Positions 16,289-26,016 of a stretch of 64,000 nucleotides of DNA are shown here, one piece after another. Position 1 is the first letter of the stretch, and each line of letters begins with the position of its first letter. The notes beneath the pieces are model-generated. The model was not told the origin of the DNA and did not search any database. It saw only the letters and a program-made list of their open reading frames with translations. Where the stretch lies: assembly GCF_009696575.1 (NCBI RefSeq), contig NZ_VULQ01000002.1:62001-126000 (forward strand), written 5' to 3'. The stretch comes from Anaerococcus porci (GTDB lineage Bacteria; Bacillota; Clostridia; Tissierellales; Peptoniphilaceae). The translations under genes and the position numbers were made by a program.

Positions 16289-16864
16289 CTATGCTAATCC
16301 TGCAAATCCCATGAAGGCAATTGACATTAGTCCTAAAATAATCAAGGATATTGGAGCACCTTTGAAAGCTTCAGGAAGATCATTGTCTTCAACCTTTTCT
16401 CTTATTGATGCTAATATTACTAAAGCTATCAAAAATCCTACTGCAGCAGCAACTGAGTTTACTGTTGTCTCTAACAAGTTATATGAATCGTTAATATTCT
16501 TTATTGCTACACCCAAAACAATACAATTTGTTGTAATAAGTGGTAAATACACACCTAAGGCTTCATATAGATTTGGCATTGACTTTTTCATTATCATTTC
16601 TACAGTTTGCACCAAGGCAGCTATTACTAGTATGAAAACTACGGTTTGCAAGTATCCTATATTTAATGGATTTAATATGTAATATTGAATAACCCAAGTA
16701 ATAATAGAAGAAAGTGTAACTACAAAAATTACAGCAGCTCCCATTCCTTTAGCAGTCTCTACTTTATTTGTAACACCTAAGGTAGGACATATACCTAAAA
16801 ATTGTCCTAATACATAGTTATTTACAAATATTGATGCAATAATTATTGAAAATAAATTAGACAT
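16289..16864 (-). CDS. rnfA: Rnf complex subunit A
   Basis: 191 residues, six predicted membrane spans. Conserved sequences are NNYVLGQFLGICPTLGVTNK near the start and YLPLITTNCIVLGVAI in the middle, where a Cys pair coordinates the membrane FeS centre shared with RnfE. RnfA forms the ion-translocating core with RnfD and RnfE. It has a GGAGG ribosome-binding site and lies 9 bases after rnfE. Confidence 0.96.
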   Translation of the reverse strand: MSNLFSIIIASIFVNNYVLGQFLGICPTLGVTNKVETAKGMGAAVIFVVTLSSIITWVIQYYILNPLNIGYLQTVVFILVIAALVQTVEMIMKKSMPNLYEALGVYLPLITTNCIVLGVAIKNINDSYNLLETTVNSVAAAVGFLIALVILASIREKVEDNDLPEAFKGAPISLIILGLMSIAFMGFAGLA

Positions 16865-16873
16865 AATTTCCTC

Positions 16874-17545
16874 CTAATTATTTGCTTTTTTCTTTTTACT
16901 ATTTGATATAGCACTTGCTACAGCAAACATAATACCTAATATAATAAATGAAGATGCAGGTTGTACTAAAAATCCAACTGTAAAATCTTTTGGAATTATT
17001 CTAATATCCAATAGAGTACCATTACCAAACAATTCTCTAATCGTTGCAAGTATTGATATAGCTATAGTATAACCCAAGCCTTGTCCAAGACCGTCAACAA
17101 TTGATGCTAGTGGTCCATTTTGTGAAGCAAAGCCTTCAGCTCTTGCAAGAATTATACAGTTTACAACTATAAGTGGAATAAAGATTCCTAGTGATTCATC
17201 AAGTGCTGGCAAATATGCTTTTATTAGCATTTGTACCATAGTAACGAAACTTGCAATTACAACTATAAATGCTGGTATTCTTACTTCATCAGGTATAAAA
17301 TTTCTTAAAAGTGAAATAACAAGATTTGACAAAGTAAGTACAAATATTACAGCAGCCCCCATTCCTATCGCATTTGATAAGGATGAAGATATAGCAAGTA
17401 CAGAACACATACCAACCATTTGTACGAAAACTGGGTTATTTGAAAATATCCCATCTTTAAATACTTTTAATAGCTTAGGTGAATGTTTTTTTCTTCTTTC
17501 TTTTTCTTTTTGAACATCTATAGGTTTTCCAGTTTGTCTTTCCAT
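16874..17545 (-). CDS. rnfE: Rnf complex subunit E
   Basis: 223 residues. A charged cytoplasmic N-terminus (MERQTGKPIDVQKEKERRKKH) is followed by FKDGIFSNNPVFVQMVGMC and six membrane spans, including the family core SLGIFIPLIVVNCIILARAE with the conserved Cys. It is paralogous to RnfA; the two pack pseudo-symmetrically. The N-terminal extension is a little longer than in Gammaproteobacterial homologues. The C-terminus ends in a lysine run. Confidence 0.95.
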   Translation of the reverse strand: MERQTGKPIDVQKEKERRKKHSPKLLKVFKDGIFSNNPVFVQMVGMCSVLAISSSLSNAIGMGAAVIFVLTLSNLVISLLRNFIPDEVRIPAFIVVIASFVTMVQMLIKAYLPALDESLGIFIPLIVVNCIILARAEGFASQNGPLASIVDGLGQGLGYTIAISILATIRELFGNGTLLDIRIIPKDFTVGFLVQPASSFIILGIMFAVASAISNSKKKKANN

Positions 17546-17555
17546 ATCTATCCCC

Positions 17556-18095
17556 CTACTTTATGCTTTCTAATACTTCTCTTGCAGTATTGATACCATT
17601 TACAATAGAAGTTGTAGATAGTGTTGCTCCTGAAATTCCTACAATTTCATTTTCAGATCCAGATTGTGAAGCACCAACCTTATTGTCCATGCTTACTCCC
17701 TTAACACCTTCTTTAAACCAATCTTCTTCCATTTGAAGACCAAATCCTGCAGATTCTGAATGTTTCAATGGAGAAAATCCTGTTATTTTATTGTCACTAT
17801 CAACACCTAATATGAACTCGATGTCTCCACCATATCCACCCTTAGAAATGATATCGAATACATAACCCTTGTCTCCATCAGCCTTATATACTCCTACTAT
17901 AGAAGCAGGAAAATTTCCTTTTACTTCTTCAAAATTATTTGCCTCTGGGAAAGCCACCTTTAATGATTCGTTTAATTTTTCTTGATCTGCTTCTTTTATA
18001 ATTGGCTCTGTAATTGAGTTTGTAAAAGCTAGAACCAAGGCTGACACAGCTGTTATAATTAATAATTTGATTCCTAATTTTAATGCTTTACTCAT
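17556..18095 (-). CDS. rnfG: Rnf complex subunit G (covalent FMN subunit)
   Basis: About 179 residues with one N-terminal membrane span (LLIITAVSALVLAF) and an extracytoplasmic FMN-binding domain. The flavin-attachment motif SGATLSTT near the C-terminus is intact (IVGISGATLSTTS); family members carry FMN on this Thr, added by ApbE. I chose ATG at 18095, overlapping the rnfD stop by 8 bases with GGGGGAAAAAG before it, rather than an upstream ATG at 18125 that would overlap rnfD by 38 bases. No apbE gene is in the window. Confidence 0.94.
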   Translation of the reverse strand: MSKALKLGIKLLIITAVSALVLAFTNSITEPIIKEADQEKLNESLKVAFPEANNFEEVKGNFPASIVGVYKADGDKGYVFDIISKGGYGGDIEFILGVDSDNKITGFSPLKHSESAGFGLQMEEDWFKEGVKGVSMDNKVGASQSGSENEIVGISGATLSTTSIVNGINTAREVLESIK

Positions 18096-19032
18096 CTTTT
18101 TCCCCCTTATCATTAGCATGACCAAATACCTTTGGCATTGTTTTACTATCTATAAGTGGTACTAGTAAATTCATTAGAAGTATTGAATAAGATACACCTT
18201 CTGGGTAGCCACCAAACACCCTAATAACAGATGTTATAAGTCCACAACCTATTGCGAATATTATCTCGCCATTTTTTGTAACAGGACTTGTTGTATAGTC
18301 AGTTGCCATGAAAAATGCACCTAACATCAAACCACCTGACAATAGTTGTTCTAATATTCCATCAAAAGATTTGTTAAAAATAACCAATAAAACTGCTGTT
18401 GTTAATATGTAAACTAAAGGTATTCTTAAAGAAATAACTTTTCTAAAAACTAGATATAAGGCTCCAATCAAAATGGCAAGTGTTGAAACTTCACCAATAC
18501 ATCCACCCATATTTCCTATAAACATATCTATAAGTGATAGTTTAGACCTATCAGATAATGCTGTTGCAGCTGATACGGCTGAAACTCCACCCGGTGCTAC
18601 AAAGTAAGACATTGAACTTGACCATGAAGCAAGTAAAAATGCTCTAGCTCCTAGGGCTGGATTTACAATATTTTGTCCTATACCACCAAAAAATTGCTTA
18701 CATATAACTATAGCAAAAACCGCACCTATAACTGTTTGCCAAATTGGCATTGTAACAGGTAGGTTATAAGCTAAAAGTAAACCTGTAACTACTGCTGACA
18801 AGTCATTTATTGTAGACTCTCTTTTCATTACCTTATTTGAAATAAACTCTGCTACCACACAGCTTATAACTGAACATAAGATTAAGATTAATGCTCTAAT
18901 TCCAAAGAAATAAACGCCCGCTAAACCTGTTGGAACCAAGGCGATTATTACATCGAGCATCTCTTTACTAACAGTTCTCTCGCTTCTTAAATGAGGAGAG
19001 GATGATACTACTAATTTATTTTGCGCTTGCAT
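18088..19032 (-). CDS. rnfD: Rnf complex subunit D
   Basis: 314 residues with about nine membrane spans. Conserved sequences include SSPHLRSERTVSKEMLDVIIALVP at the start, FFGGIGQNIVNPALGARAFLL, and the flavin-attachment-like SAVSAATALSDRS segment. RnfD carries covalent FMN in characterised complexes and is a main candidate for ion translocation. The final HANDKGEKDE tail overlaps the rnfG start. Confidence 0.95.
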   Translation of the reverse strand: MQAQNKLVVSSSPHLRSERTVSKEMLDVIIALVPTGLAGVYFFGIRALILILCSVISCVVAEFISNKVMKRESTINDLSAVVTGLLLAYNLPVTMPIWQTVIGAVFAIVICKQFFGGIGQNIVNPALGARAFLLASWSSSMSYFVAPGGVSAVSAATALSDRSKLSLIDMFIGNMGGCIGEVSTLAILIGALYLVFRKVISLRIPLVYILTTAVLLVIFNKSFDGILEQLLSGGLMLGAFFMATDYTTSPVTKNGEIIFAIGCGLITSVIRVFGGYPEGVSYSILLMNLLVPLIDSKTMPKVFGHANDKGEKDE

Positions 19033-19043
19033 TTAATTCTCCT

Positions 19044-20360
19044 CTACTTTCCTGCTTGACGTATTTGTCTTTTTCCAAATCTTATAGCCTCTACTAAAGG
19101 TCTTTTGGAAGGACAAATATATGAACATGAGCCACACTCTATACAATCAAGTATGTTTAACTTTTGTGCCTTATCAAATTTTTCTTTAAGTGAATATTTA
19201 TGAATTAATAAAGGCATTAATCCCACTGGACATACGCTTACACACTTTCCACACCTAATGCATGGATTTGTAATTGGTGCTTTAGATTCTTCTCTATTTA
19301 AAACTAAGATACAATTTGAAGCTTTTTCTACTGGTTGTTTAATATTTGGTTGAGCAATACCCATCATAGGTCCACCATTTATAACCTTACCAAAATCTTC
19401 CTTGAATCCACCTGCTTCATTTATCATATCTTCAAAGCTAGTACCAATCCTAACTAGGAAATTAGATGGTTCTTTAATGCCATGTCCTGTTACTGTAACG
19501 TATCTTTCAATAAGAGGTTTGTTATAATAAACTGCCTCATAAATTGCATTAGCACTTGACACATTGGATACAATAACACCAACATCCATTGGCAAGCCAC
19601 CTGATGGGACTTCTCTATGTAAAACTGCATTTATAATTCTTTTTTCATCACCTTGAGGGTATTTTGTCACCATAGTTGCAAGCTCAAGTTTTGAGGAGTT
19701 CTTATCAGCTAATGCTTTTTTTATTTTTTCTATAGCATTTGGCTTATTATCTTCTATAGCAATAATTCCCCTTTTTGCATCAACAGCCATGACTAATAGT
19801 TCAAGTGCATCAACTATTATCTCAGGTTTTGTTTTTAAAAGAAGATCATCACATGTAACATAAGGTTCACATTCTGCACCATTTATAATAACAGTATCAA
19901 TTGCTTTATTTGGTGAATATTTTATATGTGCAGGAAATGCTGCTCCTCCCATACCTACAAGACCATTTTCTTTCATCCTATTAACTATTTTTTCTTTAGT
20001 TAAATTAAGGATTTCTTCTTTTTCAAACTTCATCTCTTGGTCATAGCCTTCAGTGTTAATCACTACAGCCTTACTATTTTTACCGCTAGCTGTTTGAATG
20101 TCAATTATACTGTCTACTTTACCATTTACTGATGAATGGATATTAGCTGAGAAATTACCTACAGCCTCACCTATAAGCTGTCCTATTTCGACTTCGTCGT
20201 TTTTCTTAACTAAACATTTGCTTGGAGCTCCAATGTGTTGAGTCAAAGGAATAGTAACCTTTAAAGGAATCTTAGCGATTTTTAGATTATTATTCTCGCT
20301 TAATTCCTTAAACTCTGGAATCTTAACTCCATTGTCAAATGACAAATTTTCTAGAGCCAT
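19044..20360 (-). CDS. rnfC: Rnf complex subunit C (NADH-binding, iron-sulfur)
   Basis: About 438 residues. The N-terminal barrel-sandwich part (PLTQHIGAPSKCLVKKNDEVEIGQ) precedes the NADH/FMN-binding region of the 51-kDa type (KENGLVGMGGAAFPAHIK, INGAECEPYVTCDD, GVIVSNVSSA), then two [4Fe-4S] motifs, CIRCGKCVSVC and CIECGSCSYIC. RnfC oxidises or reduces NAD on the cytoplasmic side. I chose ATG at 20360, which has AAGGAGAG in front, over an ATG five codons upstream. It is the first gene of rnfCDGEAB. Confidence 0.96.
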   Translation of the reverse strand: MALENLSFDNGVKIPEFKELSENNNLKIAKIPLKVTIPLTQHIGAPSKCLVKKNDEVEIGQLIGEAVGNFSANIHSSVNGKVDSIIDIQTASGKNSKAVVINTEGYDQEMKFEKEEILNLTKEKIVNRMKENGLVGMGGAAFPAHIKYSPNKAIDTVIINGAECEPYVTCDDLLLKTKPEIIVDALELLVMAVDAKRGIIAIEDNKPNAIEKIKKALADKNSSKLELATMVTKYPQGDEKRIINAVLHREVPSGGLPMDVGVIVSNVSSANAIYEAVYYNKPLIERYVTVTGHGIKEPSNFLVRIGTSFEDMINEAGGFKEDFGKVINGGPMMGIAQPNIKQPVEKASNCILVLNREESKAPITNPCIRCGKCVSVCPVGLMPLLIHKYSLKEKFDKAQKLNILDCIECGSCSYICPSKRPLVEAIRFGKRQIRQAGK

Positions 20361-20392
20361 AATCTCTCCTTTCATTTTTTATGTATAAACAC

Positions 20393-20421
20393 ATTATAGT
20401 TTATTTCACGATATTATTCAA
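20393..20421 (-). promoter_or_regulatory. Promoter of the rnf operon
   Basis: Minus strand TTGAAT (20416-20421), 17-base spacer, consensus TATAAT (20393-20398), about 33 bases before the rnfC start codon. Confidence 0.75.
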
Positions 20422-20424
20422 TAA

Positions 20425-21081
20425 TTAAAGCAAATCTGTTTTTATTTTCTTTAAAAAACTCTTATAGTTTTTAATAGCTAATTTTTTCCTATTTGATAAA
20501 TCTTCTTGCGTTGGAAGCCCATCTTCATAGAAAACTTGCATCAAATCATAGTTTGCATTAATTTTTATAACATATTGTCTGGTTTCTTCAATTGGAATAT
20601 TACTAATTTCTGGATCATACCTATCTATTATTCCATCCTCAATCCACTTATCAACATTACCTATTCCACCATTATATGCAGCAAGAGCTAAATCCTTATT
20701 GTTATAATATTTATATAAATAATTATAGTATCCCACTCCAAGATTTAAATTATAGTCTACTTCCTTAAGTTTATCTGGTAAATAATCTTCACCTAAAATC
20801 TCTGCACTGTGTTTTGCAGAATTTTCTAAAAGTTGCATAAGTCCCATTGCATCTTGACTAGAATGAGCATTTATATCAAAATCACTCTCTACTTTTATAA
20901 TAGATGATACTAGCAAAGGATCTACATTATATTTTTCTGAATATTTATATATTTCTTCTTGATAGGCTATTTTTTGTCTAGATGTTTGGTAGGCTATTAG
21001 TGAAAAACTAATCACAACCACCATCAAAAAACTTATAATTATTAGTCCAAATATTTTAAGTATACTTTTTAATACCTTCAT
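20425..21081 (-). CDS. Lytic transglycosylase, SLT domain, membrane-anchored
   Basis: 218 residues. One N-terminal membrane span (FGLIIISFLMVVVISFSLIAY) leads to an extracytoplasmic goose-lysozyme-like SLT domain. The catalytic Glu is in SSIIKVESDFDINAHSSQDAMG, followed by GLMQL and the substrate-cleft motif ALAAYNGGIGNVDKWI. It cleaves peptidoglycan glycan strands and forms 1,6-anhydro-muropeptides. It overlaps the coaE stop (ATGA), giving the unit polA-coaE-slt, an association also seen in clostridia. Confidence 0.93.
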   Translation of the reverse strand: MKVLKSILKIFGLIIISFLMVVVISFSLIAYQTSRQKIAYQEEIYKYSEKYNVDPLLVSSIIKVESDFDINAHSSQDAMGLMQLLENSAKHSAEILGEDYLPDKLKEVDYNLNLGVGYYNYLYKYYNNKDLALAAYNGGIGNVDKWIEDGIIDRYDPEISNIPIEETRQYVIKINANYDLMQVFYEDGLPTQEDLSNRKKLAIKNYKSFLKKIKTDLL

Positions 21082-21668
21082 ACTTTCTCCAAATCTTTTA
21101 AGGCTCTATTCACTTGTTCTTTAAGATTAGATAAGTCAGAACTATTATCAAATACAATGTCTGATTTTTCTTCCATTAGACTTTGATTTTGACTTTCTAT
21201 TTTTTTTATAGCGTAGTCTTTTCTTATCTTATCCCTTTTAATTAGCCTTTTAATCTGTATATTTCTATTTGCTTTTACAAGCCATATATAATCACATGAA
21301 AATTTCTCTTTCATTTGAAAAAACAAAGGAATTTCAACAAAAATTAAATTACCTTTATAATTTTCTATCATATGATTGATATGATTAATAATATTTTTAT
21401 GACTTATTTTATTTAAAATTTCTCTTTTTTGGGGATCATCAAAAATTATTGAAGCCAAAACTTTTTTATCAAGCTTACCATCTAAAAAAGCTCCTTTAAA
21501 TGCATCTATTTTTTTTATAGCAATATAATTTTTACCACCTTCTTTTAAAAGTTCTCTATTTACTAAGTCTGCATCAATAACCTCATACCCCATATCTCTT
21601 AAAATTTGTGATAAGGATGACTTACCACTAGCAATAGTTCCTGTAATTACAATCCTACTTGGATTCAT
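21078..21668 (-). CDS. coaE: Dephospho-CoA kinase
   Basis: 196 residues. It catalyses the last step of coenzyme A synthesis, phosphorylating the ribose 3'-OH of dephospho-CoA. The P-loop is GTIASGKSS near the N-terminus, followed by EVIDADLVNREL. The lid/core sequence IFVEIPLFF-like NLIFVEIPLFFQ and the CoA-domain ANRNIQIKRLIKRD are present. The start lies inside the 3' end of polA (14-base overlap), a standard polA-coaE coupling. coaX, which starts the same pathway, is also in the window. Confidence 0.93.
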   Translation of the reverse strand: MNPSRIVITGTIASGKSSLSQILRDMGYEVIDADLVNRELLKEGGKNYIAIKKIDAFKGAFLDGKLDKKVLASIIFDDPQKREILNKISHKNIINHINHMIENYKGNLIFVEIPLFFQMKEKFSCDYIWLVKANRNIQIKRLIKRDKIRKDYAIKKIESQNQSLMEEKSDIVFDNSSDLSNLKEQVNRALKDLEKV

Positions 21669-24294
21669 ACATACTATCTCCAGAATCTATATCAACTAAA
21701 AGTGGAACTTTCAAATCTGCTGCATCTTGCATAGATTTTTCTAAAATTTCTTTAGCCTTATTCTCATCTTCTTTTCCTACTTCAAGGATTATTTCATCGT
21801 GAATTTGTAAAATAATTTTTGCATCTATTTTTGATTTTTTTAAATTCTCATAGGTTTTTATCATGGCATATTTTATAATATCTGCTGCAGAACCTTGAAT
21901 TGGTGTATTAAGTGCAACCCTTTGGCCAAAACTTCTTACATTGAAATTTTTAGAATTTATTTCAGGCACATATCTTCTTCTATTAAAGATAGTTTTTACA
22001 AAGCCATCTTCTTTTGCCTTATCTACAATTTTTTTCATATATTCTTTTATTTGTGGATAAGTATTTAGATAATTATCTATATATTCTTTGGCCCTTTTTC
22101 TTGGAATATTTAAGTTTTGACTTAAACCATAATCACTGATTCCATAAATTATCCCAAAGTTTACCGCTTTTGCCTCACTTCTTTGAAGTTTTGTAACCTC
22201 ATTAATTGGCGTATTAAATACTTCTGATGCTGTCTTTGTATGAATATCTACAGAATAAGAAAAGGCATCCTGCATCTTTTTATCATCTGAAAGGTGGGCT
22301 AGAACTCTTAATTCAATTTGTGAATAATCAGCATCAACTAAAATCTTTCCCTCATCTGCCTTAAAAGCCTTTCTTATTTTCCTACCCTCATCAGTTCTTA
22401 TAGGTAGGTTTTGAAGATTAGGTTCAGTTGAAGAAAGTCTTCCTGTAGCTGTAACATTTTGTTTAAAGGTAGATCTTATTCTTCCATCTTCATCTATACA
22501 TTCTTCTAAAGATTCAAGATAGGTTGATTTTAATTTAAATAACTCCCTATATTTTTCTATTTTTGGTATAATTTCATGTTTATCTCTAAGCCTTTCTAAA
22601 ACTTTAGCATCTGTAGAAAATCCAGTCTTAGTTTTTTTGATAATTGGTAGATCTAAATCTTCAAATAAAACTTTTCCCAATTGTTTAGTAGAATTTATAT
22701 TAAACTCAGATCCAGCAAGCTCATAAATATCATCTTCTAACGATTTGATTTCAACTGATACTTCCTCTTTAATCTTTTCAAGTTCTTCTTTTTTACAAAC
22801 AAAGCCAACAATTTCCATCTCTGATAAAACTTTTGAAAGCTTTATTTCACAATCCTTATATAGGTCAAACATTGTAAGTTCAGTAAGCTTTGAGATTAAG
22901 ATATCTTTGGAGTCCTCTATGGCATTAAGTGTTGATGCCATATACTTTCCAAGTATTTCTTTATTCAAATCTATAAATAACTTTTTCTTCTTACCTTTAC
23001 CTAGCAATACTTCTTTATTTTCAACTTCATATTTAAGATATACTTGTGATAAAGCCTTAATATCATAAGAAGACCTTGATGGATCAATAAGATAATGCAT
23101 AAGCATTACATCATCATATGGTAATTCTACATTAATACCTATTTTATTAAGAAGAACTATATCTTCTTTTATGTCAAATGACACTTTATTTATTAGCTTA
23201 TCTTCAAATATATCTTTGAAGTTTTTAACAAAATCATCATCCAAGTCGTATATATAAGTTTTTGAAGTATCTGATTTTATAGCAATAAAAAGTGGTTTTG
23301 AATGGATGTAATTTTCTCCATCATAGATAGTCTTAAAATAGAAGTTTTGGCTTTTTTGAATTTCATCAATTATTTCATAATTTTTGCTAAATTCATAAGA
23401 AAAGTCCAAACTTTTTTTTATCTTTTCTTCACTATCTTCAAATTTTTCTAGAAATTTATTAAAGTTATATTTTGAAAACTTTTCCTTTAAAGAATTTAAA
23501 TCAGGTTCTTTTACCCTTATATCATCTAATTTAATTTCTACTGGAGCATTAGTTACAATAGTACCTATCTTTTTACTTAAAAAGGCAATAGCTTTAGAAT
23601 TTTCTAAATTTTCCTTTGTCTTCTTTCCTGAAATTTCATCTAAGTTTTCATAGAGACTTTCCATAGAACCATAATCTTGAATGAACTTAATAGCTCTTTT
23701 TTCACCTATTCCATCAACACCCGGAATATTATCACTTTTGTCCCCCATAAGTCCTTTAACATCTATAAGCTGTTTTGGAGATAGACCATATTCTTCTTTA
23801 ATAGTTTTTTCTGTAATCTCTTCCATTTGAGATATTCCCTTACGTGTAAGATAAACTACAACTTTTTCATTTACAAGTTGAAAATAATCCTTATCCCCAG
23901 TAATTATTACAGTATCTAGTCCATCATCTTTTGCAATTTTTGCAAAAGTTCCAACAATATCATCAGCTTCATAACCATCTATATCCAAATATCTAACATT
24001 TAAAGAATCTAGTATATCTTTTAAAATACCAAATTGATAATTTAGTTCATTTGGAGCCTTATCCCTATTTGCCTTATAATCTTCAAATTCTTTGTGTCTA
24101 AAAGTTTTAGTCTTTTTATCAAAAGCTACAAGTATATAATCAGGTTTGTATTCTTCAACAGCCTTAAAATACATTGTCAAAAATCCATAAACACCATTTG
24201 TCATAACACCATCAGCGTTTGTAAGATTTGGGAGGGCAAAAAAAGCTCTAAATATCAAGCTAGATCCATCTATTAGCATTACTTTTTTACTCAT
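21655..24294 (-). CDS. polA: DNA polymerase I
   Basis: About 879 residues. The 5' nuclease domain (1-290) has MLIDGSSLIFRAFFALP, ITGDKDYFQLV and the helix-hairpin-helix GLMGDKSDNIPGVDGIGEKRA. The middle domain (300-470) looks like a 3'-5' exonuclease fold but has no recognisable Asp-x-Glu motif, so proofreading is probably lost. The polymerase domain has motif A VDADYSQIELRVLAH, the O-helix RSEAKAVNFGIIYG, and motif C QIHDEI. Start chosen at ATG 24294 with AAAGGAGAATTGT upstream; the open frame continues 21 codons further without a ribosome-binding site. It serves in Okazaki-fragment processing and gap repair. Confidence 0.96.
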   Translation of the reverse strand: MSKKVMLIDGSSLIFRAFFALPNLTNADGVMTNGVYGFLTMYFKAVEEYKPDYILVAFDKKTKTFRHKEFEDYKANRDKAPNELNYQFGILKDILDSLNVRYLDIDGYEADDIVGTFAKIAKDDGLDTVIITGDKDYFQLVNEKVVVYLTRKGISQMEEITEKTIKEEYGLSPKQLIDVKGLMGDKSDNIPGVDGIGEKRAIKFIQDYGSMESLYENLDEISGKKTKENLENSKAIAFLSKKIGTIVTNAPVEIKLDDIRVKEPDLNSLKEKFSKYNFNKFLEKFEDSEEKIKKSLDFSYEFSKNYEIIDEIQKSQNFYFKTIYDGENYIHSKPLFIAIKSDTSKTYIYDLDDDFVKNFKDIFEDKLINKVSFDIKEDIVLLNKIGINVELPYDDVMLMHYLIDPSRSSYDIKALSQVYLKYEVENKEVLLGKGKKKKLFIDLNKEILGKYMASTLNAIEDSKDILISKLTELTMFDLYKDCEIKLSKVLSEMEIVGFVCKKEELEKIKEEVSVEIKSLEDDIYELAGSEFNINSTKQLGKVLFEDLDLPIIKKTKTGFSTDAKVLERLRDKHEIIPKIEKYRELFKLKSTYLESLEECIDEDGRIRSTFKQNVTATGRLSSTEPNLQNLPIRTDEGRKIRKAFKADEGKILVDADYSQIELRVLAHLSDDKKMQDAFSYSVDIHTKTASEVFNTPINEVTKLQRSEAKAVNFGIIYGISDYGLSQNLNIPRKRAKEYIDNYLNTYPQIKEYMKKIVDKAKEDGFVKTIFNRRRYVPEINSKNFNVRSFGQRVALNTPIQGSAADIIKYAMIKTYENLKKSKIDAKIILQIHDEIILEVGKEDENKAKEILEKSMQDAADLKVPLLVDIDSGDSMYESK

Positions 24295-24361
24295 ACAATT
24301 CTCCTTTATATTAGTATAACATATTTTAAAATCTAAATTAAAAAAGTAAGTAGCCAATAAA

Positions 24362-25924
24362 CTACTTACTTAAGTCAATAACATAATCATAATCATCTTT
24401 ATTTATAGACGAAATATTATTCTTTGTGATTATATCCGTATTATCTTTTTGAAAAATATATCCTATCATATATTTATAATATCCGATTTTATCTTCATTT
24501 AATACTATTAAAATATTTTTGCTATGCTCTGGCATACTATTATAAAACTGATCAAGTTTATTTTTTACAAATATATTTTCTGAGTTATTATACATATCCT
24601 TATAATTAATAAGTGTTACAATTGTAAGTAAAATAATTGAAATAGATATAATTAAAAAGTTTCTAAATGATTTATTAATTAATAAATATATAGCTAATAA
24701 TATTAAATAAAGGTCAATTGTTTTACTATATCTATCAAATGAAGCTAGATTTATAGCCTCAAACGTAGGCATTGAATATAAATACATATAATAATTACCT
24801 AATTGATAAATAATATATATAGTAGCTAAACTTATAATTATTTTTAAAACTTTATTTTTTCTATTACTTAATAAAAATACTATAACTAAAACTATAAAAA
24901 ATAAAAATATAATTTTTTGCTCTAAAATTGCATTTATAAATCTCTCACTTATTAATCTTATGTCTTCACTTGTCTTAAGAGAAAAATTTGTCTTATAACT
25001 TTCTATATCTAGACTATGTTTGCCAAATTCAGTAAAAGTTTTATGAATATGAAATGACCAAGATCTTTGACTTATAAATAAGCTTAATAGAGAGAAAATT
25101 ACAAGTTTTAAATCTTTTCTTATATATTTATATATTAAATAGAATACTATAAGAATTGTAAAATAAACACTAGAGTTTTTAATAAGACTTGTATAAAGTA
25201 TTATTGGAAAAATCATTAAAGAACTACTCTTATTATTTATAAAATCATTCTCATAAACATATATCATACTTGCAAAACCACTTGTCGATATAAGCGTATC
25301 TACTAACAAACTATTTACTGGTGTATTAAAATATAATACTGTTATTGCTAAAATAAAAAACAAAAAAACACTTACTAAATTTTTCTTGAATTTACTAAAT
25401 AATACAAAATACCCACTAAGTATAGCAAATCCATTTACAAACATTGCACCAAATTCTGAGTATGAAAAAAAGTTCATTATAGCATATATAAAATAAGCGG
25501 ACATTTGAGGGTAAGTATTAAATAAAATATATTTATCACCTTCATTATTTAGTCTATTTGTTTCAATCAAAAATTTAGATATTCTAGCCCAATGACTAAA
25601 ATTATCGTAATGAAGCATTTTTTTATTAAAAAGTATTAAAAATAAGATTATGAGTAAAACTAAAAAAAAACAATAATCCTTCAATTTTAGTAAAGCTTCT
25701 TTTTTTTTGACTATTATAAATATAAAGTATATTGAAAGTATTATATCAAACACATATATGCCTATCTTCATTATTGAAAAAAGTGCTAAAATATATACAA
25801 AACTAGATATTACACAAACATATAAAAATGGTATAAATGATGTAGAGATTTTAATTTGTTCTTTAATAAACAAAGAAAATCCTAAAAAAGAAAAACTTAT
25901 AAGAATCAAATTTATAACTAACAT
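24362..25924 (-). CDS. Multi-pass membrane protein, probable GT-C-type glycosyltransferase
   Basis: About 520 residues with roughly 12 hydrophobic spans and a short extracytoplasmic/cytoplasmic C-terminal domain (KNILIVLNEDKIGYYK...). The first large loop carries acidic and aromatic residues, LHYDNFSHWARISKFLIE, in the position where GT-C enzymes place their catalytic acidic motif. That, and the adjacent GT2-GtrA gene, suggest transfer of a sugar from an undecaprenyl-phosphate carrier to a wall polymer. The start is ATG 25924, behind AATAGGAGATATT, not the ATG at 25948. Base composition is even more AT-rich than its neighbours. Family assignment is tentative. Confidence 0.6.
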   Translation of the reverse strand: MLVINLILISFSFLGFSLFIKEQIKISTSFIPFLYVCVISSFVYILALFSIMKIGIYVFDIILSIYFIFIIVKKKEALLKLKDYCFFLVLLIILFLILFNKKMLHYDNFSHWARISKFLIETNRLNNEGDKYILFNTYPQMSAYFIYAIMNFFSYSEFGAMFVNGFAILSGYFVLFSKFKKNLVSVFLFFILAITVLYFNTPVNSLLVDTLISTSGFASMIYVYENDFINNKSSSLMIFPIILYTSLIKNSSVYFTILIVFYLIYKYIRKDLKLVIFSLLSLFISQRSWSFHIHKTFTEFGKHSLDIESYKTNFSLKTSEDIRLISERFINAILEQKIIFLFFIVLVIVFLLSNRKNKVLKIIISLATIYIIYQLGNYYMYLYSMPTFEAINLASFDRYSKTIDLYLILLAIYLLINKSFRNFLIISISIILLTIVTLINYKDMYNNSENIFVKNKLDQFYNSMPEHSKNILIVLNEDKIGYYKYMIGYIFQKDNTDIITKNNISSINKDDYDYVIDLSK

Positions 25925-26016
25925 AATATCTCCTATTGATAAAATCATACTGTATAGATTTTTATTTTGCCGATTCTAAACTTATCAAAATAAAAAACAT
26001 AAAACTATTATATTCT

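Noticed and set aside
21655-24357. polA start at 24357
   Set aside because: The extra 21 codons have no ribosome-binding site and no similarity to the family; ATG 24294 does.
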